64,000 bases of DNA from Cytobacillus eiseniae (GTDB lineage: Bacteria; Bacillota; Bacilli; Bacillales; Cytobacillaceae): the NCBI RefSeq assembly GCF_017874625.1, contig NZ_JAGIKZ010000002.1, positions 186,001-250,000 on the forward strand. Direction: 5' to 3'. The notes under the pieces were generated by a model. It saw nothing but the letters and a program-made list of their open reading frames with translations, searched no databases and was not told the DNA's origin. Made by a program: the position numbers and the translations under genes. Below, piece after piece: positions 37,420-47,535 of the stretch. The stretch's first letter is position 1. Each line of letters starts with the position of its first letter.

Positions 37420-38289
37420 ATGAACGACTTTACAATGAGACTTGTACATTTGCATCATTGTCGAGGCATCGGATGGAATACGATTTTTCAACTATTAAAG
37501 GCTGACCCTGAGCTTACATCACTTTATTACCTCAAAATGAATGACCTCAATCTTCCAAAAACCTCTGCAATCGAAGCATATAATGACCTCCATTCAAAAC
37601 AGATCTATGATCAAATCCAGCAATATTTGATAAATGGTATTCAAATGATTACTATTTTTGATGATCGCTATCCGCAATTATTAAAAGAGACGTATCAGCC
37701 TCCCTGGGTGTTATATGCTAAGGGAGACTTGGCAATATTAAATGAAAAGATTCATTTAGCTGTTGTAGGGACAAGGCAATACACAGAATATGGGGAAAAC
37801 GCAATAAAATACTTGTTTCCTAAACTAATAGAAAACAACATTGTTATTGTTAGTGGTTTGGCAACTGGAATTGATACAATTGCACATGAAGTGGCGATGA
37901 TGAATAAAGGAAAGACAATCGGTGTTATCGCAGGAGGCTTTCATTATATTTATCCCCAAGCAAACAAAAGGCTTGCTGAAGAAATGATGAACAACCATCT
38001 ACTCCTTTCAGAGTACCCACCAAATACGAAACCACAAAAATGGCAATTTCCAATGAGGAATCGAATAATAAGCGGAATTAGTAAGGGAACCTTGGTCATT
38101 CAGGCAAAAAGAAAAAGTGGTTCATTAATAACGGCTAATTTTGCAGTACAGGAAGGAAGAGAAGTGTTTGCACTGCCTGGAACCATTTTTAGCGAACATT
38201 CAAAAGGGACAAATGAGCTAATTCAGCAAGGAGCAAAGCTTGTAAATAGTCCTGAAGATATAATGGAAGAATTAATCTATTTTACTTAA
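37420..38289 (+). CDS. dprA: DNA processing protein DprA (Smf)
   Basis: Loads RecA on incoming single-stranded DNA during natural transformation. The 289-residue protein has an N-terminal helical region and the Rossmann-fold DprA core: LAVVGTRQYTEYG, IVSGLATGIDTIAHEVA, GVIAGGF-HYIYP and NRIISGISKGTLVIQA, with the DNA-binding SGSLITANFA. The C-terminal winged-helix domain of some DprA proteins is absent, which is normal for Bacillus. AGAGGAGG precedes the ATG. The gene suggests capacity for transformation, but does not prove it. Confidence 0.95.
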   Translation: MNDFTMRLVHLHHCRGIGWNTIFQLLKADPELTSLYYLKMNDLNLPKTSAIEAYNDLHSKQIYDQIQQYLINGIQMITIFDDRYPQLLKETYQPPWVLYAKGDLAILNEKIHLAVVGTRQYTEYGENAIKYLFPKLIENNIVIVSGLATGIDTIAHEVAMMNKGKTIGVIAGGFHYIYPQANKRLAEEMMNNHLLLSEYPPNTKPQKWQFPMRNRIISGISKGTLVIQAKRKSGSLITANFAVQEGREVFALPGTIFSEHSKGTNELIQQGAKLVNSPEDIMEELIYFT

Positions 38290-38785
38290 TATCAATTAAT
38301 AGCTATGTTTAAACTAGAATAAGCATTTGTGCGAAATAAAATAATAAAGTACTAAATTAATAAAAATTTTCTGTATTGTTTCATAAAAAAATAAATTTAG
38401 ATTTTATGATAGATCTATGATAAAGTAAGAAGCGTTTGAAACAAGTTGAGTTGGATGGATAATAATGTTTGACAAATATGCAAATTATGTTCAATAATAG
38501 TGGATATTTCATTCTTGAATGAAAAGATCATATATTTTGCATGGATAATAGGCTATAATCATTTCTCAGTGGCATTTGTATGTCACACAAATGATAAAAA
38601 TACATTTCATTTATTTAGATAAATGGCTGTCTTTTTAAATAGTGCTAACTAACAAATTAATGAAAAAGGTTGATTGTTACCCGTTTTCATTTACACATTA
38701 ATTACCTTACAACAATCAAATAAAAGTTCTTAAAAAATAAAGTGTGTCTGTTTTTTCTAAAAATCCCTCTTAAGGAGGACTATTG
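38290..38785. other. Non-coding gap between dprA and topA
   Basis: About 490 bases of very A/T-rich sequence. I see no gene, no strong terminator and no clear riboswitch. A TTGACA near 38469 lacks a good -10 box, and a TATAAT near 38555 lacks a good -35 box. The topA ribosome binding site TAAGGAGGA ends the gap. Confidence 0.6.
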
Positions 38786-40861
38786 ATGTCAGAGTTTCTT
38801 GTAATCGTTGAGTCTCCCGCGAAGGCGAAGACGATTGAGCGTTATCTCGGTAAAAAATACAAAGTAAAAGCATCTATGGGGCATATTCGAGATTTGCCAA
38901 AAAGTCAAATGGGTATAGATGAAAAAAATAACTTTGAGCCGAAATATATTACAATTCGCGGAAAAGGCCCTGTCTTAAAAGAACTAAAGACGGCAGCAAA
39001 AAAGGCAAAGAAAATATATTTAGCAGCTGACCCTGATCGCGAAGGGGAAGCAATTGCTTGGCATTTAGCCCATAGTTTAAATATGGATGTATCATCTGAT
39101 TGCCGTGTTGTTTTTAATGAAATTACAAAAGATGCAATTAAAGAATCATTTAAGCATCCTCGGCCAATTAATATGGACCTTGTTGATGCACAGCAAACTA
39201 GACGACTTCTTGATCGGCTTGTTGGCTATAATATAAGCCCATTATTATGGAAGAAAATAAAAAAAGGCTTGAGTGCAGGGAGAGTTCAATCTGTTGCAGT
39301 TCGCCTTATTATTGATAGGGAGAACGAAATTAAAGCTTTCATTCCTGAAGAATATTGGTCAATTGATGGCGAATTTTTGAAAGGAAAAGAAGCTTTTGAT
39401 GCAGCATTTTATGGCATGGGCAATGAAAAGCTAGGATTGAAATCGAAAGAAGAGGTTGAAAATGTCTTAAGTAAATTGAAGGGGAATGAGTTTCAGGTTA
39501 CATCCGTTACTAAAAAGGAACGGAAACGGAATCCTGCCTCTCCTTTTACGACATCTTCTTTACAACAAGAAGCAGCACGAAAATTAAATTTTCGTGCGAA
39601 AAAGACAATGATGCTTGCACAGCAACTCTATGAGGGGATTGACCTTGGAAAAGAAGGAACAGTAGGTCTAATCACTTATATGAGAACGGATTCTACACGT
39701 GTATCAGAAGTTGCTCAAACAGAAGCATCGCAATATATTGAGCAAGCATATGGGAAAGAGTTCTTGCTGACGAGCAAAAAGAAAGAGAAGAAAAAGTCAA
39801 ATACGCAAGATGCGCATGAGGCTATTCGACCTACAAGCATTCTGAAGGAGCCATCTGCTCTTAAAGAGTATTTGTCTAGGGATCAGCTTCGACTTTATCG
39901 ATTAATATGGGAACGTTTTGTTGCAAGCCAAATGGCATCTGCTATTATGGATACGATGAGTGTTGATTTAATCAATGAGGATGTAACTTTTAGAGCGACT
40001 GGCTCAAAAGTGAAATTTGCTGGATTCATGAAAGTATATGTAGAGGGAACGGATGATACGGCTGAAGAAAAGGATAAAATGCTGCCAGATCTAAAAGAAG
40101 GCGATATCGTACTAAAAAAAGAGATTGAGCCAAAGCAGCATTTTACACAGCCACCACCAAGGTACACAGAAGCTAGACTTGTGAAAACACTTGAAGAACT
40201 TGGTATTGGTCGCCCTTCCACGTTTGCTCCAACGTTAGATACGATTCAAAAGCGTGGATATGTTGCTTTAGATAATAAAAGGTTTATTCCAACAGAGCTA
40301 GGGGAGATTGTGACAGAATCGATTTTAGAATTCTTCCCAGATATTGTAGATGTTGAGTTTACTGCTAAAATGGAAAAGGATCTGGACTATATTGAAGAAG
40401 GAAAAGTCAATTGGGTTCAGATTATTGATGAATTTTACGGAGAGTTTGAAAAAGATCTTAGTAAAGCAGAGAAAGAAATGGCTGAAGTAGAAATTAAGGA
40501 TGAACCTGCAGGAGAAGATTGTGATCAGTGCGGGAATCCGATGGTATTTAAGATGGGGCGCTATGGAAAATTCATGGCGTGCAGCAATTTCCCTGATTGC
40601 CGGAACACAAAAGCAATTGTGAAAGAAATAGGTGTGAAGTGTCCGAACTGTAAAGAGGGAAATATAATTGAAAGAAAAAGCAAGAAACGCCGAATTTTTT
40701 ATGGGTGTGACCGATTCCCTGAATGTGACTTTATTTCTTGGGACAAACCACTGCCTCGTAGCTGTCCGAAATGCGAGCAGCTTCTTGTAGAAAAGAAGCT
40801 GAAAAAAGGTGTCCAGGTTCAATGTGTAGCATGTGACTACAAGGAAGAAAAGCAAAATTAA
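38786..40861 (+). CDS. topA: DNA topoisomerase I
   Basis: Type IA topoisomerase that relaxes negative supercoils. It has 691 residues, the same as B. subtilis TopA. The TOPRIM domain is at the N-terminus ([33 protein letters not shown]). The catalytic tyrosine is Tyr298 in [10 protein letters not shown]. The C-terminal part holds three four-cysteine zinc-ribbon units (about 570-690: CDQCG...CSNFPDC, CPNCK...CDRFPEC, CPKCE...CVAC). The ATG at 38786 follows TAAGGAGGA; a TTG one codon earlier is not needed. Confidence 0.98.
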   Translation: MSEFLVIVESPAKAKTIERYLGKKYKVKASMGHIRDLPKSQMGIDEKNNFEPKYITIRGKGPVLKELKTAAKKAKKIYLAADPDREGEAIAWHLAHSLNMDVSSDCRVVFNEITKDAIKESFKHPRPINMDLVDAQQTRRLLDRLVGYNISPLLWKKIKKGLSAGRVQSVAVRLIIDRENEIKAFIPEEYWSIDGEFLKGKEAFDAAFYGMGNEKLGLKSKEEVENVLSKLKGNEFQVTSVTKKERKRNPASPFTTSSLQQEAARKLNFRAKKTMMLAQQLYEGIDLGKEGTVGLITYMRTDSTRVSEVAQTEASQYIEQAYGKEFLLTSKKKEKKKSNTQDAHEAIRPTSILKEPSALKEYLSRDQLRLYRLIWERFVASQMASAIMDTMSVDLINEDVTFRATGSKVKFAGFMKVYVEGTDDTAEEKDKMLPDLKEGDIVLKKEIEPKQHFTQPPPRYTEARLVKTLEELGIGRPSTFAPTLDTIQKRGYVALDNKRFIPTELGEIVTESILEFFPDIVDVEFTAKMEKDLDYIEEGKVNWVQIIDEFYGEFEKDLSKAEKEMAEVEIKDEPAGEDCDQCGNPMVFKMGRYGKFMACSNFPDCRNTKAIVKEIGVKCPNCKEGNIIERKSKKRRIFYGCDRFPECDFISWDKPLPRSCPKCEQLLVEKKLKKGVQVQCVACDYKEEKQN

Positions 40862-40886
40862 GGGTGGGCTTGATGCCCACTCTTTT
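40861..40886 (+). terminator. Rho-independent terminator after topA
   Basis: AGGGTGGGC pairs with GCCCACTCT across TTGAT and is followed by TTTTG. It begins at the topA stop codon. Confidence 0.85.
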
Positions 40887-40961
40887 GCGTGCAAAAAGGA
40901 TAGAGCAAAAAGCAGAATGGGAATATAAATACATTTATCCATAGTAGGAGGTTTATTGTAA

Positions 40962-42275
40962 ATGAATGAAGGGATTGTTAATGTTATTGGTGCTGGACTA
41001 GCCGGTAGTGAAGCGGCCTGGCAAATTGCGGAGCGAGGAATACAAGTACGACTTTATGAGATGAGACCAGTAAAGCAAACACCAGCCCATCATACAGATA
41101 AATTTGCAGAGCTCGTATGCAGCAATTCATTAAGAGCAAATACATTAACAAATGCAGTAGGCGTTCTTAAAGAAGAAATGAGGAAATTAAATTCAGTTAT
41201 TATTCATTCAGCTGATTCTTCTGCTGTTCCAGCTGGTGGTGCACTAGCGGTTGATCGCCATGAGTTTGCAGGATTAGTGACCGATAAAGTGAAGAATCAT
41301 CCGAATGTGACTGTGATTTCTGAAGAAGTGACAGAGATTCCAAATGGTCCGACAATTATTGCGACGGGGCCGCTGACAAGTGAAGCTTTATCAGCTAAAT
41401 TAAAGGATCTATCTGGGGAAGACTACTTGTACTTTTATGATGCAGCTGCACCAATTATTGAAAAAGAATCAATAAATATGGACAAAGTGTATTTGAAATC
41501 GCGCTATGATAAGGGAGAAGCGGCCTATCTTAATTGTCCAATGACTGAAGATGAATTTGAAAAATTTTATGAAGCATTAATTACTGCAGAAACAGTTCCT
41601 TTAAAGGAATTTGAGAAGGAAATCTTTTTTGAAGGTTGTATGCCAATAGAAGTTATGGCGAGTAGAGGCAAGAAAACAATGTTATTCGGCCCAATGAAGC
41701 CAGTTGGTTTAGAGGATCCGAAAACAGGGAAAAGACCATATGCGGTTGTACAGCTTCGACAGGATGATGCAGCTGGTACTTTATTCAATATTGTCGGGTT
41801 TCAAACGCATTTGAAATGGGGACCACAAAAGGAAGTTATTCAGTTAATCCCTGGCTTAGAAAATGCAGAAATTGTGCGTTATGGAGTGATGCACCGTAAT
41901 ACCTTTATTAATTCTCCTAAAGTATTACGACCTACATATCAATTTATGAACCGTGATGATTTATTTTTTGCAGGACAGATGACTGGTGTAGAAGGATATG
42001 TGGAATCAGCAGCAAGTGGACTAGTTGCCGGCATCAATGCTGCTCGTCTCGTCAAGGGAGAAGACATGCTTGAATTCCCACACGAAACGACAATTGGAAG
42101 CATGGCAAGATATATTACTTCAGCAAATGAGAAAAACTTTCAGCCGATGAATGCTAATTTTGGGCTTTTACCTGATTTACCTGTTAGAATAAAAGGGAAA
42201 AAAGAACGAAATGAGCAACATGCTGAAAGAGCGTTAGAAACAATTCAGAACTTTGTGAAAAGTAAGGGGATTTAA
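40962..42275 (+). CDS. trmFO: tRNA (uracil-54-C5)-methyltransferase TrmFO (folate-dependent)
   Basis: Flavoprotein that makes ribothymidine at position 54 of tRNA with methylene-tetrahydrofolate as methyl source. The 437-residue protein opens with an FAD-binding Rossmann motif ([13 protein letters not shown], 7-19) and has the TrmFO stretches [15 protein letters not shown] and [25 protein letters not shown]. It was formerly called Gid. GGAGG lies before the ATG. It leads the trmFO-xerC-hslV-hslU-codY group as in B. subtilis, but with hairpins and repeats in the gaps. Confidence 0.97.
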   Translation: MNEGIVNVIGAGLAGSEAAWQIAERGIQVRLYEMRPVKQTPAHHTDKFAELVCSNSLRANTLTNAVGVLKEEMRKLNSVIIHSADSSAVPAGGALAVDRHEFAGLVTDKVKNHPNVTVISEEVTEIPNGPTIIATGPLTSEALSAKLKDLSGEDYLYFYDAAAPIIEKESINMDKVYLKSRYDKGEAAYLNCPMTEDEFEKFYEALITAETVPLKEFEKEIFFEGCMPIEVMASRGKKTMLFGPMKPVGLEDPKTGKRPYAVVQLRQDDAAGTLFNIVGFQTHLKWGPQKEVIQLIPGLENAEIVRYGVMHRNTFINSPKVLRPTYQFMNRDDLFFAGQMTGVEGYVESAASGLVAGINAARLVKGEDMLEFPHETTIGSMARYITSANEKNFQPMNANFGLLPDLPVRIKGKKERNEQHAERALETIQNFVKSKGI

Positions 42276-42277
42276 TT

Positions 42278-42318
42278 GCAAGAGCTTCTAAAATATGATA
42301 CGATTTAGAAGCTCTTGC
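42278..42318. repeat. Perfect 15-bp inverted repeat between trmFO and xerC
   Basis: GCAAGAGCTTCTAAA (42278-42292) pairs perfectly with TTTAGAAGCTCTTGC (42304-42318) around an 11-base loop. It starts three bases after the trmFO stop and ends directly at the xerC ribosome binding site GAGGTGG (42319-42325). It has no T-run. Confidence 0.9.
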
Positions 42319-42329
42319 GAGGTGGTTTA

Positions 42330-43232
42330 ATGGATCAAAATGTGAACAATTCGTTACATTTGTTTATTGAATATTTACAAATTGAGAAAAATTATACACA
42401 ATATACAATTGAGCATTATCACCATGACATTAGAGAATTCTTTATGTTCATGTCTGAACAAGCTATAATGAATCTTGAAGATGTTAAATATTTTGATGTT
42501 CGACTCTTTTTGACAAAGTTGTATAATGAAAAGTTTGCCAGAAGATCGGTTGCCAGAAAGATTTCATGTCTACGTAGTTTTTTTAAGTTTTTGGTGAGGG
42601 AGCGACTAGTATCAGATAATCCATTTGCACTTGCTTCCATCCCTAAAGGAGAAAAGAAACTTCCTGAGTTTTTTTATGAGAAAGAAATGAGCGCCTTGTT
42701 TCATGCTTGTGAGACAGAAACGATCTTAGGGAAACGGAATAAAGCGATTTTAGAGCTTCTCTATGCAACTGGGATGCGGGTAAGTGAATGCAGCCATATT
42801 CGGATGAAAGACCTTGATATGTATTTATCAACCGTACTTGTACATGGCAAGGGGAATAAGCAGCGTTATATTCCATTTGGTAGCTATGCACATGATGCCC
42901 TTGAGGACTACATACAAAATGCCCGAAAGAATCTCCTTTCAGGAAATTCAGCAAATGACTATTTGTTTTTGAACTTTCGAGGGGGACAGCTAACAGCTAG
43001 AGGAATAAGATTAATTCTTAATAAATTAATTGAACATTCATCCTTAACTGGAAAAATACATCCACATATGCTAAGACACACATTCGCAACCCATTTGCTT
43101 GCGAATGGTGCTGATATGAGAACCGTACAAGAGTTATTAGGCCATGCCTTTTTATCATCAACTCAAGTATACACACATGTTACCAATGAATATTTAAGAA
43201 AAACTTATATGACCCATCATCCAAGGGCATAA
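42330..43232 (+). CDS. xerC: Tyrosine recombinase XerC (CodV)
   Basis: Site-specific recombinase that works with XerD at dif to resolve chromosome dimers. The 300-residue protein has an N-terminal SAM-like core-binding domain (about 1-100) and a C-terminal catalytic domain with the full active site: Arg150 (TGMRVSEC), His246 and Arg249 (HMLRHTF), His272 (LGHAF) and Tyr281 (QVYTHV). The ATG at 42330 has GAGGTGG five bases before it; a TTG at 42315 lies inside the hairpin. Synteny with hslVU-codY supports XerC rather than XerD or a phage integrase. Confidence 0.95.
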   Translation: MDQNVNNSLHLFIEYLQIEKNYTQYTIEHYHHDIREFFMFMSEQAIMNLEDVKYFDVRLFLTKLYNEKFARRSVARKISCLRSFFKFLVRERLVSDNPFALASIPKGEKKLPEFFYEKEMSALFHACETETILGKRNKAILELLYATGMRVSECSHIRMKDLDMYLSTVLVHGKGNKQRYIPFGSYAHDALEDYIQNARKNLLSGNSANDYLFLNFRGGQLTARGIRLILNKLIEHSSLTGKIHPHMLRHTFATHLLANGADMRTVQELLGHAFLSSTQVYTHVTNEYLRKTYMTHHPRA

Positions 43233-43249
43233 GGTAGTATTTCTCTTAT

Positions 43250-43413
43250 TTAAGTGAGTGTTCAAAAAGGAGGCAAAAAGAGCCGAGAAGTTCAAGGAAG
43301 TGAAGCTTAGAGCACCGGAGCGTACGTTTTTGGCATTTGAGGAGCGGATAAGCAAACTGACGCAGAAATAAAGGCGGCTATTTTTCCCGGGCTTTTTGAA
43401 CATCCACTTTAAG
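43250..43413. repeat. MITE-like dispersed element with inverted ends between xerC and hslV
   Basis: A stretch of about 160 bp whose ends are inverted copies: AAGTGAGTGTTCAAAAAG on the left (from 43252), and CTTTTTGAACATCCACTT on the right (to 43409). Inside are AGAAGTTCAAGGAAGTGAAG and GGAGCGGATAAGCAAACTG. No reading frame is supported. The sequence resembles a repeat I recall from many Bacillus genomes. It interrupts an operon that is compact in B. subtilis. Confidence 0.78.
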
Positions 43414-43442
43414 AAAAGGTAATAAGCAAAAGGAGGATATTT

Positions 43443-43985
43443 ATGTCTCAATTCCATGCTACGACAATTTTTGCTGTTCAACATAATGGGAAGTGTGCAA
43501 TGGCTGGAGATGGCCAAGTAACTTTTGGAAATGCAGTTGTGATGAAGCACACTGCAAGAAAAGTGCGAAAGCTGTTTAATGGAAAGGTAATTGCTGGATT
43601 TGCTGGCTCAGTTGCAGATGCATTCACATTATTCGAAATGTTTGAAGGAAAGCTAGAAGAGTATAATGGCAATTTACAACGAGCAGCTGTTGAACTCGCA
43701 AAACAATGGAGAAGTGATAAAGTGCTGCGTAAGTTAGAAGCGATGCTTATCGTGATGAATGAGGAAAGCTTATTGCTCATATCAGGCACTGGTGAAGTGA
43801 TTGAACCCGATGATGGTGTATTAGCTATTGGTTCGGGAGGGAATTATGCATTGGCAGCAGGCAGATCTTTAAAGCGTTACGCTGGTGAGCATTTATCTGC
43901 TAATGAAATTGCCAAAGCATCTCTTGAAATGGCTGCAGAAATATGCGTATACACGAATACGAATATCATTGTGGAAGAACTTTAA
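43443..43985 (+). CDS. hslV: ATP-dependent protease subunit HslV (ClpQ)
   Basis: Proteolytic core of the HslVU (ClpQY) complex, proteasome-like fold, 180 residues. It starts [14 protein letters not shown]. coli HslV has its catalytic Thr right after the initiator Met; here a five-residue extension places Ser2 first, as in B. subtilis ClpQ, which uses an N-terminal serine. [28 protein letters not shown] and [16 protein letters not shown] are family-typical. AAAGGAGG precedes the ATG. hslU follows after 15 bases. Confidence 0.96.
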   Translation: MSQFHATTIFAVQHNGKCAMAGDGQVTFGNAVVMKHTARKVRKLFNGKVIAGFAGSVADAFTLFEMFEGKLEEYNGNLQRAAVELAKQWRSDKVLRKLEAMLIVMNEESLLLISGTGEVIEPDDGVLAIGSGGNYALAAGRSLKRYAGEHLSANEIAKASLEMAAEICVYTNTNIIVEEL

Positions 43986-44000
43986 GGGAAGGTGTAATCA

Positions 44001-45407
44001 ATGAGTAATGGAACAAACTTAACTCCCCGCCAAATTGTTGAGAAGCTTGATCAATTTATTATTGGTCAAAAGGATGCGAAGAAAGCAGTTGCTGTTGCAT
44101 TAAGGAACCGTTATCGTCGTGGTTTGCTAGATGAAAAACTACGTGATGAAATTAGCCCTAAAAATATTCTGATGATCGGACCTACAGGTGTTGGTAAAAC
44201 TGAAATTGCTCGGAGAATTGCGAAATTAGTTGGTGCTCCCTTTGTGAAGGTAGAGGCGACGAAATTCACAGAAGTTGGATATGTAGGTAGAGATGTAGAA
44301 TCAATGGTACGCGATCTAATTGAAACGTCTGTCCGACTTGTGAAGGAAGAGAAAATGGTTAGTGTAAAAGAACGAGCAGAAGAAAGTGCAAACAGAAAGC
44401 TTGTTGAATTACTAGTTCCTTCAAATAAAAAATCAGCAAATTTTAAAAACCCGCTTGAAATGTTTTTTGGTGGAAGCAACGATCAGTCAGAACAAGAAAA
44501 TCAATCAAATGATGATTGGGATCTTCAAAGCAGACGCAAGGTAGTGAAAGAAAAATTAGCCCTTGGTGAGCTTGAGAAAGAAATTATTACGGTTGAGTTA
44601 GAGGAACAGCAGCCTTCGATGTTCGATATGCTTCAAGGTTCAGGAATGGAACAAATGGGCATGAATATGCAGGATGCATTAAGCAGTATGATGCCAAAGC
44701 GCCGCAAGAAGAGAAAGTTAATGGTAAGTGAAGCAAGAAAATTAATAACAAATGAAGAAGCCCAAAAATTAATTGACATGGATGAAGTAACACAAGAAGC
44801 GGTCTTTCGTGCGGAGCAATCGGGAATTATTTTTATCGATGAGATCGATAAGATTGCTAGCAAGAATAGTGGAGGATCAAGTGCAGACGTATCACGTGAA
44901 GGGGTTCAAAGAGATATCTTGCCAGTTGTCGAAGGGTCAACGGTTGTAACTAAATATGGAACAGTTAAAACAGATCATGTACTATTCATGGCTGCTGGAG
45001 CTTTCCATATGGCAAAACCGTCCGATTTAATACCTGAATTACAAGGTCGTTTTCCAATTCGCGTGGAGCTTACAAAGCTAACGGTTGATGACTTCTTTAA
45101 TATTTTGGTTGAACCAGATAATGCATTAATAAAACAATATGAAGCATTATTGGAAACTGAGGGTATACAAATTGAATTTTCTGACGATGCTATTCGTAGG
45201 ATTGCTGAATTTGCATTTGAAGTGAATCAAAACACGGATAATATCGGAGCCCGCCGTCTGCATACGATTATGGAAAAACTATTGGAGGATTTATCCTTTG
45301 AAGCACCTGAAGTTACTTTAGAAAAAATTACAATAACTCCGCAATATGTAGAGGAAAAATTGGGTGCAATCTCACGTAACAAAGACTTAAGTCAATTTAT
45401 TTTGTAG
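44001..45407 (+). CDS. hslU: ATP-dependent unfoldase HslU (ClpY)
   Basis: AAA+ ATPase that unfolds substrates for HslV. The 468-residue protein has Walker [10 protein letters not shown] (60-68), Walker [13 protein letters not shown], the intermediate I domain between them (about 110-240, Met/Gln-rich), sensor and arginine-finger region ([16 protein letters not shown]), and a C-terminal segment with [10 protein letters not shown] that docks into HslV. An AAGGTG ribosome binding site precedes the ATG. It lies between hslV and codY in the conserved order. Confidence 0.97.
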   Translation: MSNGTNLTPRQIVEKLDQFIIGQKDAKKAVAVALRNRYRRGLLDEKLRDEISPKNILMIGPTGVGKTEIARRIAKLVGAPFVKVEATKFTEVGYVGRDVESMVRDLIETSVRLVKEEKMVSVKERAEESANRKLVELLVPSNKKSANFKNPLEMFFGGSNDQSEQENQSNDDWDLQSRRKVVKEKLALGELEKEIITVELEEQQPSMFDMLQGSGMEQMGMNMQDALSSMMPKRRKKRKLMVSEARKLITNEEAQKLIDMDEVTQEAVFRAEQSGIIFIDEIDKIASKNSGGSSADVSREGVQRDILPVVEGSTVVTKYGTVKTDHVLFMAAGAFHMAKPSDLIPELQGRFPIRVELTKLTVDDFFNILVEPDNALIKQYEALLETEGIQIEFSDDAIRRIAEFAFEVNQNTDNIGARRLHTIMEKLLEDLSFEAPEVTLEKITITPQYVEEKLGAISRNKDLSQFIL

Positions 45408-45499
45408 ATTTTATATACAATAAGTTGCTAAGTTAGGATTTTGAAATGAAAATAAACAATAAAATAGGAATTGTGTTTAGTATTTAGGAGGAAGAAAGA

Positions 45500-46279
45500 A
45501 TGGATTTATTATCAAGAACTAGAAAAATTAATGCGATGCTTCAAAAAGCAGCAGGTAAACCAGTAAACTTTAAAGAAATGGCAGAAATCTTAAGTGATGT
45601 TATTGGTGCCAATATTTATGTCGTTAGTAGAAGAGGGAAGCTGCTAGGTTTTTCAGCTAACCAGCAAATTGAAAATGATCGTATGAAAAAAATGCTTGAG
45701 GAACGCCAATTCCCTGAAGCTTATACAAACAGCCTTTTTAACATCCAAGAAACATCTTCAAATTTAGATGTGGAAAGTGAATACACTGCTTTCCCAATCG
45801 AAAATAAAGAATTATTCAGCAATGGCTTAACAACAATTGTTCCAATTATTGGTGGTGGAGATCGTTTAGGTACACTTATTCTTGCTAGATTAAACGATCA
45901 ATTCCATGATGATGATTTAATCCTTGCTGAATACGGAGCAACAGTTGTAGGTATGGAAATCCTACGTGAAAAAGCAGAGGAAATCGAAGAAGAAGCTCGT
46001 AGCAAAGCTGTTGTACAAATGGCAATTAGTTCTCTATCTTACAGTGAATTAGAAGCGATTGAACATATTTTTGAAGAACTAAATGGCAAAGAAGGCCTTC
46101 TTGTTGCTTCGAAAATTGCAGACCGTGTAGGAATCACTAGATCAGTCATCGTTAATGCATTGAGAAAATTAGAAAGTGCTGGTGTCATTGAATCCCGCTC
46201 ATTAGGTATGAAGGGAACATATATTAAAGTATTAAATGATAAGTTTTTATTTGAACTAGAAAAACTTAAATCAAATTAA
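45500..46279 (+). CDS. codY: GTP-sensing transcriptional pleiotropic repressor CodY
   Basis: Global regulator that binds branched-chain amino acids and GTP and controls nitrogen, stationary-phase, competence and motility genes. It has 259 residues, exactly the usual length. An N-terminal GAF domain (about 1-155) is followed by a winged helix-turn-helix (about 200-259) with [19 protein letters not shown] and [15 protein letters not shown] lies before the ATG. Its terminator is 12 bases past the stop. A good CodY-box candidate lies 326 bases downstream before flgB. Confidence 0.98.
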   Translation: MDLLSRTRKINAMLQKAAGKPVNFKEMAEILSDVIGANIYVVSRRGKLLGFSANQQIENDRMKKMLEERQFPEAYTNSLFNIQETSSNLDVESEYTAFPIENKELFSNGLTTIVPIIGGGDRLGTLILARLNDQFHDDDLILAEYGATVVGMEILREKAEEIEEEARSKAVVQMAISSLSYSELEAIEHIFEELNGKEGLLVASKIADRVGITRSVIVNALRKLESAGVIESRSLGMKGTYIKVLNDKFLFELEKLKSN

Positions 46280-46290
46280 GTGTATATACA

Positions 46291-46327
46291 AAACGCCTTT
46301 CTTCGACAAGAAAGGTGTTTTTTTATT
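46291..46327 (+). terminator. Rho-independent terminator after codY
   Basis: A 13-bp stem, AAACGCCTTTCTT with AAGAAAGGTGTTT (one G-T pair), has a CGAC loop and is followed by TTTT. Confidence 0.93.
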
Positions 46328-46665
46328 GCAATCACTTTACAAAAGGCATGCAACAAGATTAGTTAATTTCTACTATATTTTCTTAATGAAGATACGAAGT
46401 TTTGTATATGCAGCAGCCCTTCAAATAAAAAACGTTCGTAAATTCATCATTATTTACATAGATTTCCTGTTTCGCAACGAATGATTTAAATTTATAATGA
46501 AAATGGGCCAAAGGTCATAACAAAAGTATCCAGTAATGCATGGACATATTATTTCATTTTCTTTACAATGAATAGTAGATTGTCATATTACGTCGAAATT
46601 CATCAAAATTCAGAAAATTACTTGATTGTTTATACAATTAAACGAATAATAATGAGGTGCCGAAT
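46328..46665 (+). promoter_or_regulatory. Upstream control region of the fla/che operon
   Basis: A 338-bp gene-free interval. A perfect TATAAT (46493-46498) lacks a clear -35 box. A second candidate pair is TTTACA (46562-46567) with CATATT or ATATTA about 16-17 bases on. A CodY box at 46605-46619 lies just downstream of it. A TTGATT (46622-46627) closer to flgB is followed by an A/T-rich AATAAT. I cannot decide which of these is the main promoter. Confidence 0.5.
46605..46619 (+). promoter_or_regulatory. CodY-binding box candidate
   Basis: AAAATTCAGAAAATT matches the CodY consensus AATTTTCWGAAAATT at 13 of 15 positions. It lies 46 bases before the flgB start, downstream of one candidate promoter, where bound CodY could block transcription of the flagellar operon. 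Confidence 0.7.
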
Positions 46666-47061
46666 ATGAATTTATTTTCAAATACGATGGCAACAATAGA
46701 GAACGGATTGAATTACTCCTCTTTAAAACAAAAGGTTATTTCACAAAATATTGCGAATGAGGCTACACCGGGCTATAAGGCAAAGGATGTTAGCTTTAAA
46801 GAAACATTGCAAACGGAAGTGAATCGCTCTGTTTCTGCTTATCGCACAGATGTAAGGCATTATGATTTTAATATTAGAAATGCTTCAACTCAAGGGGTTG
46901 TTACAAGGGAGAATGTTTCGTATAACGAAAACGGGAACAGTGTGGACGTTGATAATGAAATGGCTGACCTAGCAACGAACCAGATCTATTACAATGCATT
47001 GATCGATCGAATGAGTGGAAAATTCTCTAGTTTGCAAAATGTAATTAGGGGTGGAAAGTAA
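46666..47061 (+). CDS. flgB: Flagellar basal-body rod protein FlgB
   Basis: Proximal rod component and first gene of the fla/che operon. The 131-residue protein has the N-terminal rod motif (LKQKVISQNIANEATPGYKAKDV), shared by axial proteins, and a C-terminal helix with LATNQIYYNALIDRMSGKF. The ATG at 46666 has GAGGTG six bases upstream; the GTG of that site (46657) is also in frame but is not the likely start. flgC begins two bases after the stop. Confidence 0.96.
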   Translation: MNLFSNTMATIENGLNYSSLKQKVISQNIANEATPGYKAKDVSFKETLQTEVNRSVSAYRTDVRHYDFNIRNASTQGVVTRENVSYNENGNSVDVDNEMADLATNQIYYNALIDRMSGKFSSLQNVIRGGK

Positions 47062-47063
47062 AA

Positions 47064-47522
47064 ATGACGATTTTTCATAGTATGAATAATACCGCTTCAG
47101 CCTTATCTGCTCAGCGTCTACGCATGGATGTAATTTCATCCAACATGGCGAATGTTGATTCTACAAGGGCAGAATATGTTAATGGCGAATGGCAGCCTTA
47201 TAGACGTAAATCGGTTGTTCTTCAGCCGAAGGAAGGTCAGTTTTCAAATTTCTTACATGTTGCTATGAATAAAGGTGGAGATCAAACTGTTGGCAATGGG
47301 GTAAAGGTAACAAGAATTGCAGAAGATGAAACACCTTTCAAACTAGTCTATAATCCTGAACATCCTGATGCAAACGATGATGGGTATGTAGAACTACCTA
47401 ATGTTGACCCATTACGTGAAATGGTAGATTTAATAAGCGCAACAAGGTCTTATGAAGCGAATGTCACGGTTTTTAATGCGTCCAAAGGCATGATGATGAA
47501 GGCGCTAGAAATTGGCAAGTAA
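47064..47522 (+). CDS. flgC: Flagellar basal-body rod protein FlgC
   Basis: Proximal rod protein of 152 residues. The N-terminal helix (TASALSAQRLRMDVISSNMANVDSTRA) carries the rod/hook SSNMAN signature. The C-terminal helix has DLISATRSYEANVTVFNASKGMMMKALEIGK, typical of FlgC. A short hairpin-rich middle part (NPEHPDANDDGYVELPNVD) matches the family. The ATG follows a GGGGTGGAAAG site in the end of flgB. Confidence 0.97.
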   Translation: MTIFHSMNNTASALSAQRLRMDVISSNMANVDSTRAEYVNGEWQPYRRKSVVLQPKEGQFSNFLHVAMNKGGDQTVGNGVKVTRIAEDETPFKLVYNPEHPDANDDGYVELPNVDPLREMVDLISATRSYEANVTVFNASKGMMMKALEIGK

Positions 47523-47535
47523 AGGAGTGAAATAA

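Noticed and set aside
42330-43232. Phage or transposon integrase
   Set aside because: It is a tyrosine recombinase, but its position between trmFO and hslV and its 300-residue length identify chromosomal XerC. No phage genes or attachment repeats flank it.
46639-46667. A sigma-D-like promoter, TAAA with a 16-base spacer and GCCGAATAT, just before flgB
   Set aside because: The -10 element overlaps the flgB ribosome binding site and start codon, so transcripts would begin inside the gene. It also has an additional base relative to GCCGATAT. Probably chance.
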